64,000 nucleotides of DNA from Deltaproteobacteria bacterium (GTDB lineage Bacteria > Bdellovibrionota_B > Oligoflexia > Oligoflexales > Bog-1112), in assembly GCA_020635195.1 (NCBI GenBank), contig JACKAG010000008.1, positions 20,804 to 84,803 on the forward strand, in the 5' to 3' direction. This document shows, piece after piece, positions 16,617 to 25,446 of this stretch. The first letter of the stretch is position 1, and the number at the start of each line of letters is the position of its first letter. The position numbers were made by a program, and so were the translations under genes. The notes under the pieces are model-generated. The model searched no databases and was not told the DNA's origin. It saw only the letters and a list, made by a program, of their open reading frames with translations.

Positions 16617-17459
16617 ATGACCCATTGGTACACAGAGAGTTATGGTGATTCGTTAAAATATAGTTTCGCCTGCAAAAATGTTCTTTTTGACGAACAGTCC
16701 CCTTACCAGAGAGTTCAGGTATTTGAAACTCAGGCTTATGGCCGTATGTTGGTTATTGATGAATGCGTGATGCTAACGGATGATGATGAATTCGTTTATC
16801 ACGAGATGATTTCTCATATACCCGCCTGTTATCATAAGGACCCCAGAGTCGCGGTTGTCATTGGCGGGGGAGATGGGGGCACTGTCAGGGAACTCTTGAA
16901 ATATCCCGGGATTGAAAAAGTTGTCCTGTGTGAAATCGATAAAATGGTGGTTGATGCCAGCCGACAGTTTTTTCCAGGCGTCGCAGGAAAACTGGATGAT
17001 CCGCGAGTAGATCTGCGGATCGGGGATGGAGTTGCTTATATTCAGGAGCTAAAGAATTTTGCAGATCTGATTATTGTTGATTCAACCGATCCGGTGGGAC
17101 CGGGAGAAGGCTTATTTACGAAAGCATTTTATCAGTCTGTCAGAAACGCTTTGAAACCGGGCGGACTGATGGTTGCTCAATCAGAGTCCCCATGGGATAA
17201 GCCTGAATTTCTGCGTCGTATTTATGATAATATAGCTGGTGGTTTTTCTTACATCAGACCCTATATAGCTCCTGTTCCAACATATCCTCGTGGCTGTTGG
17301 TCCTGGATGCTGGCCTCCGGAGAAGAACTTTCGGACCATGCTTTTCAACAGGAAAGGTTTGAAACCGTCCGGGAAGGCTGTCTTTATCTGACAGAAGCCT
17401 CTGCCCGATCATGTTTTTCATTGCCGGCCTTCTATCGTCGAAAGCTCGGGCTGCTATAA
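16617..17459 (+). CDS. speE: Spermidine synthase (polyamine aminopropyltransferase)
   Basis: 280 aa, the usual size. MTHWYTESYGDSLKYSF, SPYQRVQVFETQAYGRMLVID, LTDDDEFVYHEMISHIP, the nucleotide-binding loop VIGGGDGGTVREL, and the catalytic DSTDPVGPGEGLF are all present. The enzyme moves an aminopropyl group from decarboxylated SAM to putrescine. ATG 16617 gives the canonical N-terminus. No speD or speA is in view. The upstream RHH protein and structured leader suggest shared regulation. Confidence 0.93.
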   Translation: MTHWYTESYGDSLKYSFACKNVLFDEQSPYQRVQVFETQAYGRMLVIDECVMLTDDDEFVYHEMISHIPACYHKDPRVAVVIGGGDGGTVRELLKYPGIEKVVLCEIDKMVVDASRQFFPGVAGKLDDPRVDLRIGDGVAYIQELKNFADLIIVDSTDPVGPGEGLFTKAFYQSVRNALKPGGLMVAQSESPWDKPEFLRRIYDNIAGGFSYIRPYIAPVPTYPRGCWSWMLASGEELSDHAFQQERFETVREGCLYLTEASARSCFSLPAFYRRKLGLL

Positions 17460-17514
17460 ATTCCTTATACTCCCGTGGGCACAGAGCAGATCGATTCCTG
17501 TTTCTTCAGGATTC

Positions 17515-18069
17515 TCATGACCGGAAGATATTTTGCCGGTAATAGATCAGCTCCCTGATGCTTTCTTCAATATCATCCAGAGCTCTGTGCGCCTCTTTTT
17601 TCTCAAAGTGAGGCAGTTCTTTAAACCATAGTTTGCTCAGAATTTTAACAGAACTCACGTCAAGCATCCGATAGTGGAGATACTGATCCAGAGCTGGCAT
17701 ATGTCGGGCGATAAAGCGTCTGTCCTGCCATATTGAGTTTCCGCACAGAACGCCCTCCCGGGGAGGGATCAACTTTTTGATAAACGCAAGAGTCAGAGCT
17801 TCTGCCTGACTGGTCCCGATATCAGATGCTCTGACTTTTGGAAGCAGTCCGGATTTGCGGTGTTGTTTCTGATTCCACTCGTCCATTCTGTTCAGTGTGC
17901 CCTCATCCTGATGGATGACAAGGCAAGGCCCTTGCTGGATAAGAGAAAGATCATTGTCAGTAATAATAGTTGCGATTTCAAGGATATGATCTGTTTCCGG
18001 ATTGAGCCCGGTCATCTCAAGATCCATCCAGATGAGGCGGGGGGAAGGAGCTGCTATCGGTGGAGCCAT
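17515..18069 (-). CDS. orn: Oligoribonuclease
   Basis: 184 aa. DEDDh exonuclease motifs are present: LIWMDLEMTGL (Asp16, Glu18), GNSIWQDRRFIARHMP, and HRALDDIEESI with the catalytic His and Asp near the end. MPALDQYLHYRMLDVSSVK is typical of Orn. It degrades di- and short oligonucleotides, finishing RNA and c-di-GMP (pGpG) turnover. It is convergent with speE. Confidence 0.95.
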   Translation of the reverse strand: MAPPIAAPSPRLIWMDLEMTGLNPETDHILEIATIITDNDLSLIQQGPCLVIHQDEGTLNRMDEWNQKQHRKSGLLPKVRASDIGTSQAEALTLAFIKKLIPPREGVLCGNSIWQDRRFIARHMPALDQYLHYRMLDVSSVKILSKLWFKELPHFEKKEAHRALDDIEESIRELIYYRQNIFRS

Positions 18070-18474
18070 AACACTGAGCCTTTCTTGTTGTTTCTGTAAA
18101 TCACTGGATACGCAGGACGCTTACCGCGCTCTTCAGAAGCGCAACTATAGCAAATCCACAGGCATTCTGAAAAATTTTGTTTGAAAATTCAGACAGATCA
18201 TAATAAGTGCTGCCAGAGCATGGCATAGATCCAGAGAGACTTTCAAGAGCATCTGTATACTGGCATGTTGAGGAGGCTATGATGCGGCAGCGTTTTCCAG
18301 AAACATCTGCAAAACGACTCAGGACAAATAGACTTTAATGAAGGAAATCGATAAGATAAACAGATCCCCACGTCATTTCAGATCTGTGGAGATATTCAGG
18401 CTCATCTCTCTTTCATACTTTGTCAGGTAGCCTGGAAGAATCTTTTTGATGATCAGCAACACGCAGGAGAGCTT
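18070..18474. other. 405-bp intergenic region with one possible tiny ORF
   Basis: It separates orn (reverse) from the DsbA-like gene (forward). Apart from a possible 18-codon ORF at 18282-18338 I see no gene, strong promoter or terminator. Confidence 0.4.
18282..18338 (+). CDS. Possible 18-aa small ORF with consensus ribosome site
   Basis: A perfect AGGAGG (18271-18276) lies 5 bp before ATG 18282, which opens a frame of 18 codons (MRQRFPETSAKRLRTNRL) ending in TAA. The peptide is strongly basic. It could be a leader peptide for the DsbA-like gene 136 bp downstream, or chance. No attenuator structure is obvious. Confidence 0.25.
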   Translation: MRQRFPETSAKRLRTNRL

Positions 18475-19566
18475 ATGAAGCAGATGTATTTTTGGCTTGT
18501 GACAAACATCATGATGTTGAGCGGAATGGCTCATACGAACCTGCTTTATGGCAGAGGGAGCGATCTTGCTCCAGCGTTTGAAATTTATGGCCAGAAAACA
18601 ACCATGGATCAGCTGATAAAACAGGAAAAAGATAAATTTTACCGGTTGGAAAAAGAAAAGTATCAGTTAATTGAGGGGATGGCCAGAGCCGCTTACCTCG
18701 ATGCTCACTGGAGCCGGGAAGGCAAGAAAAAGGGCATTAGCGGAGATAAAGCCAGAGAACAATATATGGATCAGCAGGTCCGTGTTTCCGATAAAGAGAT
18801 TCGGGAAACACTTGAAAAGTACAAGAGCCATCCAAAACTCAAAGAATTAAGTCAGAAAGAGCAGGAAGAACAGATTAAAAATCTTCTTCGTATGCGGGGA
18901 GAACAAGAAGTCCTCCAGAAACTTCTTGATGAAGGAGAGAAATCAGGGGGACTGAAAATTCTGGCCACAAGACCAGAAGAACCTGTCTATGATGTTCGCA
19001 TTACGAAAGACGACCATGTGCGTTTTGGCCCGGGGCATGCGGATATCAGACCTGTTCCCGGGGGCTGCAAAGGAGATGACTGTGCCATTACAGTCGTTGA
19101 ATACTCTGAATTTCAGTGTCCATTTTGCTCCCGGGTTTTGCCCGCAGTAAAAAAATTACTGACAGACTATAAAGGTAAAATACGATGGATTGTCAGAGAT
19201 TTTCCTCTCAGCTTCCACGACCGAGCTCGTCCTGCTGCGATTGCAGCTAAGTGCGCATCCTATCAGAGTCCTGAAAAATACTGGGCTATGTATGATCTCC
19301 TTTTTGAAAATCAGCAGTCTCTTTCTGAGGCTGACCTGGAACGATATGCATCAGAGATCAAACTGGATATGGATCAGTATAAAGCCTGCCGGACAAATTC
19401 ACAGAAGGCTGAGGCCATGATTGATCACAATATTCAGTCAGGAGCTGCTGTCGGAGTATCCGGAACGCCTGCTTTTATCGTCAATGGCACCGCTCATTCC
19501 GGCGCCCTGCCTTATGAGGAGTTCAGGCGCATTTTTGAGGAAAAGCTACAGAAGAAAAGCAGTTAA
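18475..19566 (+). CDS. DsbA/DsbG-like periplasmic thiol oxidoreductase with helical N-terminal domain
   Basis: 363 aa. A signal peptide (about 1-25) is followed by a charged helical region (about 35-165) resembling the SurA/PrsA N-terminal chaperone segment (QLIKQEKDKFYRLEKEKY). Residues about 195-360 are a Thioredoxin_4/DsbA domain: VVEYSEFQCPFCSRVLP with the CPFC redox centre, IRWIVRDFPLSFHDRA, and the cis-proline loop GVSGTPAFIVNG. Homologues with this build assist folding or disulfide formation of envelope proteins. An extra pair, GGCKGDDCA, lies just before the domain. GGAG precedes the ATG. Confidence 0.85.
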   Translation: MKQMYFWLVTNIMMLSGMAHTNLLYGRGSDLAPAFEIYGQKTTMDQLIKQEKDKFYRLEKEKYQLIEGMARAAYLDAHWSREGKKKGISGDKAREQYMDQQVRVSDKEIRETLEKYKSHPKLKELSQKEQEEQIKNLLRMRGEQEVLQKLLDEGEKSGGLKILATRPEEPVYDVRITKDDHVRFGPGHADIRPVPGGCKGDDCAITVVEYSEFQCPFCSRVLPAVKKLLTDYKGKIRWIVRDFPLSFHDRARPAAIAAKCASYQSPEKYWAMYDLLFENQQSLSEADLERYASEIKLDMDQYKACRTNSQKAEAMIDHNIQSGAAVGVSGTPAFIVNGTAHSGALPYEEFRRIFEEKLQKKSS

Positions 19567-19701
19567 GCATTTGTCTCCATTTACAGCTGTTTTTTTAGTA
19601 GCTTAACAATGAAGTTTCAAGATTCCGGATGCTGAGCCGATGACACATTCAGATCTTAAGTCTGGCTCATCCGGACTGCTCAGCAAAAGGAACCTGCGCA
19701 C

Positions 19702-20133
19702 GTGTCATCTCGTGATAACAGAAGGGTCATAAGAGTTCATCTGACCCAGCCTCTGACCGTTATCATGGGCTCTATTGGCTCAGATGTTCGCTACAATCTG
19801 ATGACACGTGATATTTCAAATAATGGTTTTTTCCTCGATTTTGAAAAGCCTGGTCGTTTTCCCTTTACTCCGTCAAGTATTATGGAAGTCTGGATGGACT
19901 TAGGCGGACAGGACCCCATTTTTTTCAATGGTAAAATGGCACGGGTTGTTTATCCGCATGATGATGCAGCTAAAATTTCTGGCCCTGGGATTGCTATCAG
20001 AATCATTCAGATAGAAACAGATCAGGAAAAAAACCTGCTGGATTACATCGGCGCAAAGAAGGCAGAAATCGAAGATTCTGACAGGGAGGATGATGGTTCC
20101 TCTGACCTTCAGTTTTCCGATATTGCCTCATGA
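19702..20133 (+). CDS. PilZ-domain protein (candidate c-di-GMP receptor)
   Basis: 143 aa from GTG with AAAAGGAA 8 bp upstream. The N-terminal RRVIRV and the later TRDISNNGFFLDF correspond to the RxxxR and (D/N)xSxxG c-di-GMP-binding motifs. Beta-strands follow (VWMDLGGQDPIFFNGKMARV, PGIAIRII). The tail is acidic. Single-domain PilZ proteins relay c-di-GMP levels to motility, secretion or polysaccharide machinery. A strong hairpin follows the gene. Confidence 0.85.
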   Translation: MSSRDNRRVIRVHLTQPLTVIMGSIGSDVRYNLMTRDISNNGFFLDFEKPGRFPFTPSSIMEVWMDLGGQDPIFFNGKMARVVYPHDDAAKISGPGIAIRIIQIETDQEKNLLDYIGAKKAEIEDSDREDDGSSDLQFSDIAS

Positions 20134-20164
20134 ACAAACAATCTCTTATTTGCCTCTCTTCGCC

Positions 20165-20213
20165 AGAAGCAGCCGTCATCTGCCAAAGGTCATAGCAGGT
20201 GACGGCTGCTTCT
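20165..20213. terminator. 19-bp hairpin between PilZ and NamZ genes
   Basis: AGAAGCAGCCGTCATCTGC (20165-20183) pairs with 20195-20213, with one G-U and an 11-base loop. No T tract follows on the forward strand, so it may be a factor-assisted terminator or an RNA-stabilising hairpin. I do not see another copy in the window. Confidence 0.5.
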
Positions 20214-20277
20214 GTCCGTCATAAAATCACCTGGATTTGCGCTGACTCGTGTTGATCGAAAACAGATCAAAGGTGAT

Positions 20278-21486
20278 ATGATGAATTCTTATACCATGAC
20301 AGGACTGGACCGCTTACAACAAACTCCGTCCTTATCGAAATCCTGGGGGCGTTGTGCTCTTTTATGCAACCAGGCTTCCCTTGCACTAAACTCGGCACAT
20401 AGTACAGAGGTTTTTCAGAGGCTCCCCGGGATATCTCTGTCCTGCCTTCTGAGCCCACAGCATGGAATCAGCGGAACGGTACAGGACAACATGATTGAAA
20501 CATCCCATTCAGAACATTCGTCCCTGAATGTGCCAGTACATAGTCTTTACTCTGAAGTCAGAGAGCCATGCCCATCCATGCTTGAAACAAGTGATACACT
20601 AGTCATCGACCTTCAGATTTCCGGTTGCCGGATTTATACGTTCAAAGCAACCATTCTTGCATGCCTGAAGGCTGCAAAAGCATTCCGTAAAAAAGTTGTC
20701 ATCCTTGATCGTCCTAATCCACTGGGTGGCGTTGTTCTTGAAGGAGGCCTTGCAGATCCTTTGATGGATTCTTTTGTGAATCCGGGAAAAATTCCCATGC
20801 GACATGGGCTGACTGCTGCAGAATTTGCTTTATTGATGAACGGGGATATTGGCTGTGATCTGGAATATATTGCTCTGGCTGGCTGGGATGCCACGAAAAC
20901 ATGGTCTGGCACTGGCAGAAACTGGATACTGACATCTCCAAACCTCCCAACGGCAGATGCGGTCTGTCTCTATCCTGGTATGGTTTTATTTGAAGGATGC
21001 AATGTGTCGGAGGGGAGGGGGACAGCACTTCCTTTTCAGCTCATCGGTAGCCCTTTTCTGGAAAACCCTCTCAGATTAGTTCATTTTGTCAGAGAACTTT
21101 TGGGTGAAAATCTGAAAGGAGTGCTCTTGCGACCAACTTCTTTTGAACCAACATTTGGAAAATGGCGGGGGAAAGAGTGCAAAGGACTCCAGATCCATGT
21201 AAGCAATCCGGAAGAAGTCCGGAGTTTTGTGCTTGCTATCGCATTATTGCAGGGATTTCAGGAACTTTGTGGAGACGGATTTCAGTTCCGTCAACCTCCT
21301 TATGAATACGAGTACAGGAGGTCTCCTATGGATATGATCCTGGCAACGGCACAAAGCCATGAAAAATTAATGAGCCTTCCTCCTGAGGACTCCTTCTGGA
21401 ATCCGGATCTGACAGACTATATTGACAGAATACAAGACTCTTTACTTTATCCAAGAGAGATGAAATCTCCTTCCTTTCATCTATAA
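20278..21486 (+). CDS. DUF1343 / NamZ-type exo-beta-N-acetylmuramidase
   Basis: 402 aa. TGLDRLQQTPSLSKSWGRCALLCNQAS, LSPQHGISG, DTLVIDLQISGCRIYTF, VVILDRPNPLGG, FVNPGKIPMRHGLTAAEFA and WKIF-less YPGMVLFEGCNVSEGRGT match the DUF1343 family. The family founder NamZ of Bacillus removes terminal MurNAc from peptidoglycan fragments. The N-terminus has no signal peptide, so a cytoplasmic cell-wall recycling role is likely. Two adjacent ATGs (20278, 20281) are both possible starts. Confidence 0.85.
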   Translation: MMNSYTMTGLDRLQQTPSLSKSWGRCALLCNQASLALNSAHSTEVFQRLPGISLSCLLSPQHGISGTVQDNMIETSHSEHSSLNVPVHSLYSEVREPCPSMLETSDTLVIDLQISGCRIYTFKATILACLKAAKAFRKKVVILDRPNPLGGVVLEGGLADPLMDSFVNPGKIPMRHGLTAAEFALLMNGDIGCDLEYIALAGWDATKTWSGTGRNWILTSPNLPTADAVCLYPGMVLFEGCNVSEGRGTALPFQLIGSPFLENPLRLVHFVRELLGENLKGVLLRPTSFEPTFGKWRGKECKGLQIHVSNPEEVRSFVLAIALLQGFQELCGDGFQFRQPPYEYEYRRSPMDMILATAQSHEKLMSLPPEDSFWNPDLTDYIDRIQDSLLYPREMKSPSFHL

Positions 21487-21507
21487 TGAATGTCAGATCA
21501 GATTTTT

Positions 21508-22830
21508 TTATTTGTCAGCAGACCTGAAGATGGTCCAACCCTTTATGTAAGTAAAAGCCGTGACAAGCTGATAGTCCTGTTGCAAGGGCTCTGCCCAGCT
21601 ATGAATAACAGACATAATGGCGCTCTGTTCATCCAGCTTACTGAGATTTGTCCCTTCGATGTGTCCGGATAAATCTGATTCTCTTTTCTGTTTCTGTTTC
21701 TGTTGTTCCTGGATTCTTGGAACAATAATATCTGGTGTAATTCCTTTTGCCTGAATCGACCGGTTTTTTGGAGTAAAATAACGTGCAATCGTAAGTTTAA
21801 GACCAGATCCATCTGGCAAAGCCACCAGGGTTTGTACAGAACCTTTACCAAACGTTTTCGTCCCGAGAATCAGAGCTCTCTGGTGATCCTGCAAAGCCCC
21901 TGCTACAATTTCAGAGGCACTTGCGGAACCCTCATTCACAAGAACAACCATAGGAAATCCAAAAAAACTGTCTTTCTTGTGGGCAAATTCCCGTTCGATC
22001 TGGTCAGGATCTCGTCCGACTGTGGAGACAATCAGGCCAGATTCTATAAACGAATCGACTACTTTTACAGATTGCTCCAGAAGACCTCCAGGATTGTCTC
22101 TGAGATCAAGAATAATTCCACTGATTTTATTTTTATGTTTGTTAAGTATTGTCGAAAGCTGCGAACTGGTGTCTCCCTGAAAGCTGGTAATACGAATATA
22201 AAAAATGTCGTCGGCAAGAGGAATGCTTCTCACAGAGCGAACCTTGATAATCTTACGCTCCAGCTGAAACTCCAGAGTTTGCGGAACACCTTTGCGACGA
22301 ATTGTCAGATTCAGAACAGAGCCTGGGGGGCCCCTCATTTTTTCAACTACATCCTGCCCTTCAAGAGCCTCCAGTGACTGCTGGTCTATTTTTATAATTT
22401 CGTCTCCTGAACGAATCCCGGCACTCATGGCTGGAGTGTCTTCAATCGGAGAGATAATGACTAGCTTGCCTCTTTCCTGAGAAACAATCACTCCAACTCC
22501 ACCAAAGGTTCCCCGGGTGTCCTGAGTTAATTGCTCAAAAGCCTCTCGTGGCATCAGAACTGTGTGCGGATCAAGTTTTGAAATCACACCCTGAAGTGCG
22601 TTATGAATTGTAACATCAGATCTGACCTTGTCCGGGTCTACATACATACTTTCCAGGAAATAAACAGCCTTAGCAAAAGTTTCAAAAGATTGATATTTTT
22701 TGTGAATCTCGGGGAGTGTGGGCCTCTTCTCCCCGGTATCCTGAGCCATCAATCGGATGCCCTGATTGCTCAGAAAAATAAAAAGGGGGATAAACACCAG
22801 GATCAGTTTTGTCCTTTCTGACCAGAACAT
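21508..22830 (-). CDS. ctpA: C-terminal processing peptidase (S41 family, CtpA type)
   Basis: 440 aa. An N-terminal hydrophobic segment (about 8-28) exports or anchors it. A PDZ domain covers about 105-190 (GVGVIVSQERGKLVI, AGIRSGDEIIKID). The catalytic domain has ILDLRDNPGG, VVLVNEGSASASEIVAGAL with the catalytic serine near 304, and TKTFGKGSVQ with the general-base lysine K329. These proteases cleave C-termini of periplasmic substrates, often cell-wall hydrolases. A TPR lipoprotein is encoded directly upstream, which recalls the Prc-NlpI adaptor pair. Confidence 0.92.
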   Translation of the reverse strand: MFWSERTKLILVFIPLFIFLSNQGIRLMAQDTGEKRPTLPEIHKKYQSFETFAKAVYFLESMYVDPDKVRSDVTIHNALQGVISKLDPHTVLMPREAFEQLTQDTRGTFGGVGVIVSQERGKLVIISPIEDTPAMSAGIRSGDEIIKIDQQSLEALEGQDVVEKMRGPPGSVLNLTIRRKGVPQTLEFQLERKIIKVRSVRSIPLADDIFYIRITSFQGDTSSQLSTILNKHKNKISGIILDLRDNPGGLLEQSVKVVDSFIESGLIVSTVGRDPDQIEREFAHKKDSFFGFPMVVLVNEGSASASEIVAGALQDHQRALILGTKTFGKGSVQTLVALPDGSGLKLTIARYFTPKNRSIQAKGITPDIIVPRIQEQQKQKQKRESDLSGHIEGTNLSKLDEQSAIMSVIHSWAEPLQQDYQLVTAFTYIKGWTIFRSADK

Positions 22831-22849
22831 AAATGCACTCCATTGCTGA

Positions 22850-23716
22850 TTATCGCTTCAGGGATGGTTCTCTGCCTTGCCTGCGCGTAGCCAGCCTGGC
22901 AAGCTGCAGAAGGTTTTTAGCCTGCTGACGTTCTGCTAACGGAATATTTTTCTCTGTTTTCAGATATCCTCTGAGAATTCTTACCGCTTCTGAATATTTA
23001 CCCTCATTGATGTAAAAACTGGCGATTTCATGCACAGGCTCAAAGCAGCTTTTGCAGCTTCGACTGGCTTTTTCGAAAAGGTGTAAGGACATATTTTTAT
23101 TTCCTACTATTTTTGCAAGAGTTGCCAGCCTGACCAGACTCAGAAAGTAAGCCGGGTTTATTTTGAGTGCTTTTTGGTAGTATTTAGATGCTTTCTTATA
23201 TTGTTTTTCTTTTTCCCAGGTCAGAGCATAATTATGCCAGAGCCTTTCCCGAAACTCATAGGGTTGACCAGCCCGGATCAAACGAGCCAGGATCTGACGA
23301 GCTTTTTTATAATGACCGGACGCAATATAAGCAGAGCTGAGATTAAGACCGGTTGCCGGAGCTGGCCTAAGCTGATAGGCCTTTCTGAAAATCGAGATGG
23401 CCTGATCCTGGTTGTCCAGGGCAAGGTGTATCAGACCAGCCAGATTCAGAACATCAGGTTTGTCCGGATGCTTTTGGTAGAGCCCTCGCATGCTGGCCCA
23501 TGCTTTTTCTGCCTTTCCCTCATCGAGTAGCCTTCTGATCAGAGTCAGCTCTCCGCTGATCAGATCATTTTGCTTGCGGAGAGTGGCGGGATCTTCCTGC
23601 CTGCGCAAAAGGGAGCAGGAAGACAGAAACAAAGACAGTAGCAGAGCAGCCACGATAGCCCATTGTTTGTATAATATAATGGATGTGCGTTCGCAGAGAT
23701 TGAGAGAGTCAGACAT
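22850..23716 (-). CDS. TPR-repeat lipoprotein upstream of ctpA
   Basis: 288 aa. A signal peptide ends in LFLSSC, a good lipobox (Cys near 34). Several tetratricopeptide repeats follow (PDVLNLAGLIHLALDNQDQA, YKKASKYYQKALKINPAYF, KYSEAVRILRGYL). The order recalls PilF/PilW and also NlpI, the TPR lipoprotein adaptor of the Prc protease. Because ctpA starts 20 bp downstream, an adaptor role for that protease is an attractive inference. I chose ATG 23716 over a TTG two codons upstream. Confidence 0.82.
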   Translation of the reverse strand: MSDSLNLCERTSIILYKQWAIVAALLLSLFLSSCSLLRRQEDPATLRKQNDLISGELTLIRRLLDEGKAEKAWASMRGLYQKHPDKPDVLNLAGLIHLALDNQDQAISIFRKAYQLRPAPATGLNLSSAYIASGHYKKARQILARLIRAGQPYEFRERLWHNYALTWEKEKQYKKASKYYQKALKINPAYFLSLVRLATLAKIVGNKNMSLHLFEKASRSCKSCFEPVHEIASFYINEGKYSEAVRILRGYLKTEKNIPLAERQQAKNLLQLARLATRRQGREPSLKR

Positions 23717-23845
23717 AAGCAAATCCAGGGTATCGGTTTCTGATGATCTGACGTTATTATATCAGTTCTCCGGCTGTCCTTTTATGCTGAGCATAGATCA
23801 GCCCGGACAGGGTTCGCAGGACCATCAGCCAGGAAAGGGAATCTC

Positions 23846-24910
23846 ATGGATGATTCTGAAGATGTTTCTTTACAACCTACCCCTTCAGACTGTGCAAATT
23901 CCTCTGAATCTGCACCAGCTCCGGAGTGTGTCACTCTTGAAGAGAAACGTCGGGCGTTTGGTGTGCGGCTCAGAACTTTACGCACCTCTCTGGAGCAAAG
24001 TGAGCGGGATATCATTCATCTGACCAGAATTTCTCCTCCATTTATATCTGCACTGGAAGAGGGACGCTTTGATGCTCTGCCAGGGGAAGTTTTCGGGCGC
24101 GGTTTTATAAAAAACATCTGTAAGGTTCTGGAAACAGATCCTGCTCCATTACTCAAAGAGTACAACGCCTGCTGGGAACATGCTCAGACTAAAATGAAAT
24201 CTGCCAGACGTCCCAGGGGATTTTTTCAGCACCACTACCGCCCGGATCACCGGAGCCGAAATACCCGCCCTCTTCTCAATTACTTTTCCGGGCGTGGTTT
24301 TTTTCTCTGGATAGCCTGCCCACTCTTGCTTACTGCTGCTGCCTTTTTGCTTATGTACCTGAGGACCATGCCCCAGGAAAATCTGGCAAAAAAATCAGAA
24401 AACACGATCCGATCATCAGACTCCGGGAAATCAACCCCGAAAGGCGACTCTTTGGGGGAAGCTCCTGTGATGACAGCCCCTTCTGACAAAAGCTCTGTGT
24501 CAAAACAGGAAGCTCATGATGACTCTTCTGTTCATCAAATAACAAATGAGCAGAGTCAGAATCCTAGGCTCTCTATGGGAACTTTGTCAGAAGGAGTCTC
24601 TGAGCATCCGACAGAAGAAGCCACTCAGCTTAGAGTTCTTCATCAGGGAGACTCTTCTGCTGATCTCCGGATTCAGGTTTTAGAGCCTGTTATCATAAAG
24701 GTTGTTGTAGATGGAGAGCTACGGGAAGAAAAAAGCTGGGAACCCGGAGATCATATAATTCGTTTCAACAAAAAGGCAGATCTTTTTGTTGAAACCCCCT
24801 CAAAAATCAAAGTTTTTTTCAATGGGCAGCCTCTGACAGGAGAAGCGCAACTTCTTCCCGAAAAACATCTGAGCTTTCACGCCGGATCAGACTCTAAGGT
24901 CAAACTTTAA
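23846..24910 (+). CDS. rodZ: RodZ-like cytoskeletal/cell-shape protein
   Basis: 354 aa. Residues about 35-110 are the RodZ helix-turn-helix (FGVRLRTLRTSLEQSERDI, SPPFISALEEGRFDALPGEVFGRGFI). A basic stretch and one transmembrane helix (about 150-172, FFLWIACPLLLTAAAFLLMY) follow. The periplasmic part is a low-complexity Ser/Glu linker and a small beta domain of DUF4115 type (VVVDGELREEKSWEPGDHIIRF). RodZ links MreB to the elongation machinery. The ribosome site AGGAAAGGG precedes the ATG. mreB is not in view. Confidence 0.9.
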   Translation: MDDSEDVSLQPTPSDCANSSESAPAPECVTLEEKRRAFGVRLRTLRTSLEQSERDIIHLTRISPPFISALEEGRFDALPGEVFGRGFIKNICKVLETDPAPLLKEYNACWEHAQTKMKSARRPRGFFQHHYRPDHRSRNTRPLLNYFSGRGFFLWIACPLLLTAAAFLLMYLRTMPQENLAKKSENTIRSSDSGKSTPKGDSLGEAPVMTAPSDKSSVSKQEAHDDSSVHQITNEQSQNPRLSMGTLSEGVSEHPTEEATQLRVLHQGDSSADLRIQVLEPVIIKVVVDGELREEKSWEPGDHIIRFNKKADLFVETPSKIKVFFNGQPLTGEAQLLPEKHLSFHAGSDSKVKL

Positions 24911-24923
24911 TCCAACCTTAGAG
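24892..24923 (+). terminator. Hairpin overlapping the rodZ stop
   Basis: CTCTAAGGT (24892-24900) and ACCTTAGAG (24915-24923) form a perfect 9-bp stem; the stop codon is in the loop. No T tract follows, so termination is only possible. Confidence 0.4.
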
Positions 24924-25446
24924 GAGGAAAGAGTCTGCAGACCAAGCCCTGAAATGAAACTTTCTGCCTTTCTAAAGTTGTGACGAAATTTTCCGAAGAT
25001 CTTGTCATCTGAAAGGGTTTCGGGCGGACCGGATCGGTTTGGTTGATCCGTATGAAGTGAAAAACGGGTGACTGCTCTTGCAGATATTGACCTGTAGTGT
25101 GGGCTCATAAAGGGCCGGATGACTATGATGGTTGTCATAACTTCTTACCAGCGAAATCATTTCAGGTTTCCTTCCTTATGATGAGATTGGTTATCATCGC
25201 TATCTTCCGGTAAAATTTTCTTTGTGTTATCTTCAGCCAACTGTCAGGATACTGGCACATCCGGAACCTGTAACACCTGAGTCTGATTAATGTATAACCG
25301 TGAGCAGGTGCCTTAGGCGAGCTTCTGGTTTCTGTGGGTTTCTGAAATTGATCGCAGTATGGCAGCTGCGATTTAGGCGGACAAAATCCGGCTTATAATG
25401 GCAAAAATTCAAGCCTTGAAATCTGAAAAAAATCAGAAGGGTTTTT
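24911..25446. other. 536-bp intergenic region before plsB
   Basis: No convincing gene on either strand. Near the right end TATAAT at 25394-25399 could be a -10 for plsB, but its -35 is poor. Just before it, ATCGCAG and CTGCGAT (about 25352-25373) form a short inverted repeat that could be an operator. Confidence 0.4.

Noticed and set aside
20165..20213. REP-type dispersed repeat
   Set aside because: I saw no second copy in the window, so I list it only as a hairpin.
24887..25138. An 83-codon reverse frame after rodZ
   Set aside because: It overlaps the rodZ hairpin and has no ribosome site or recognisable sequence.
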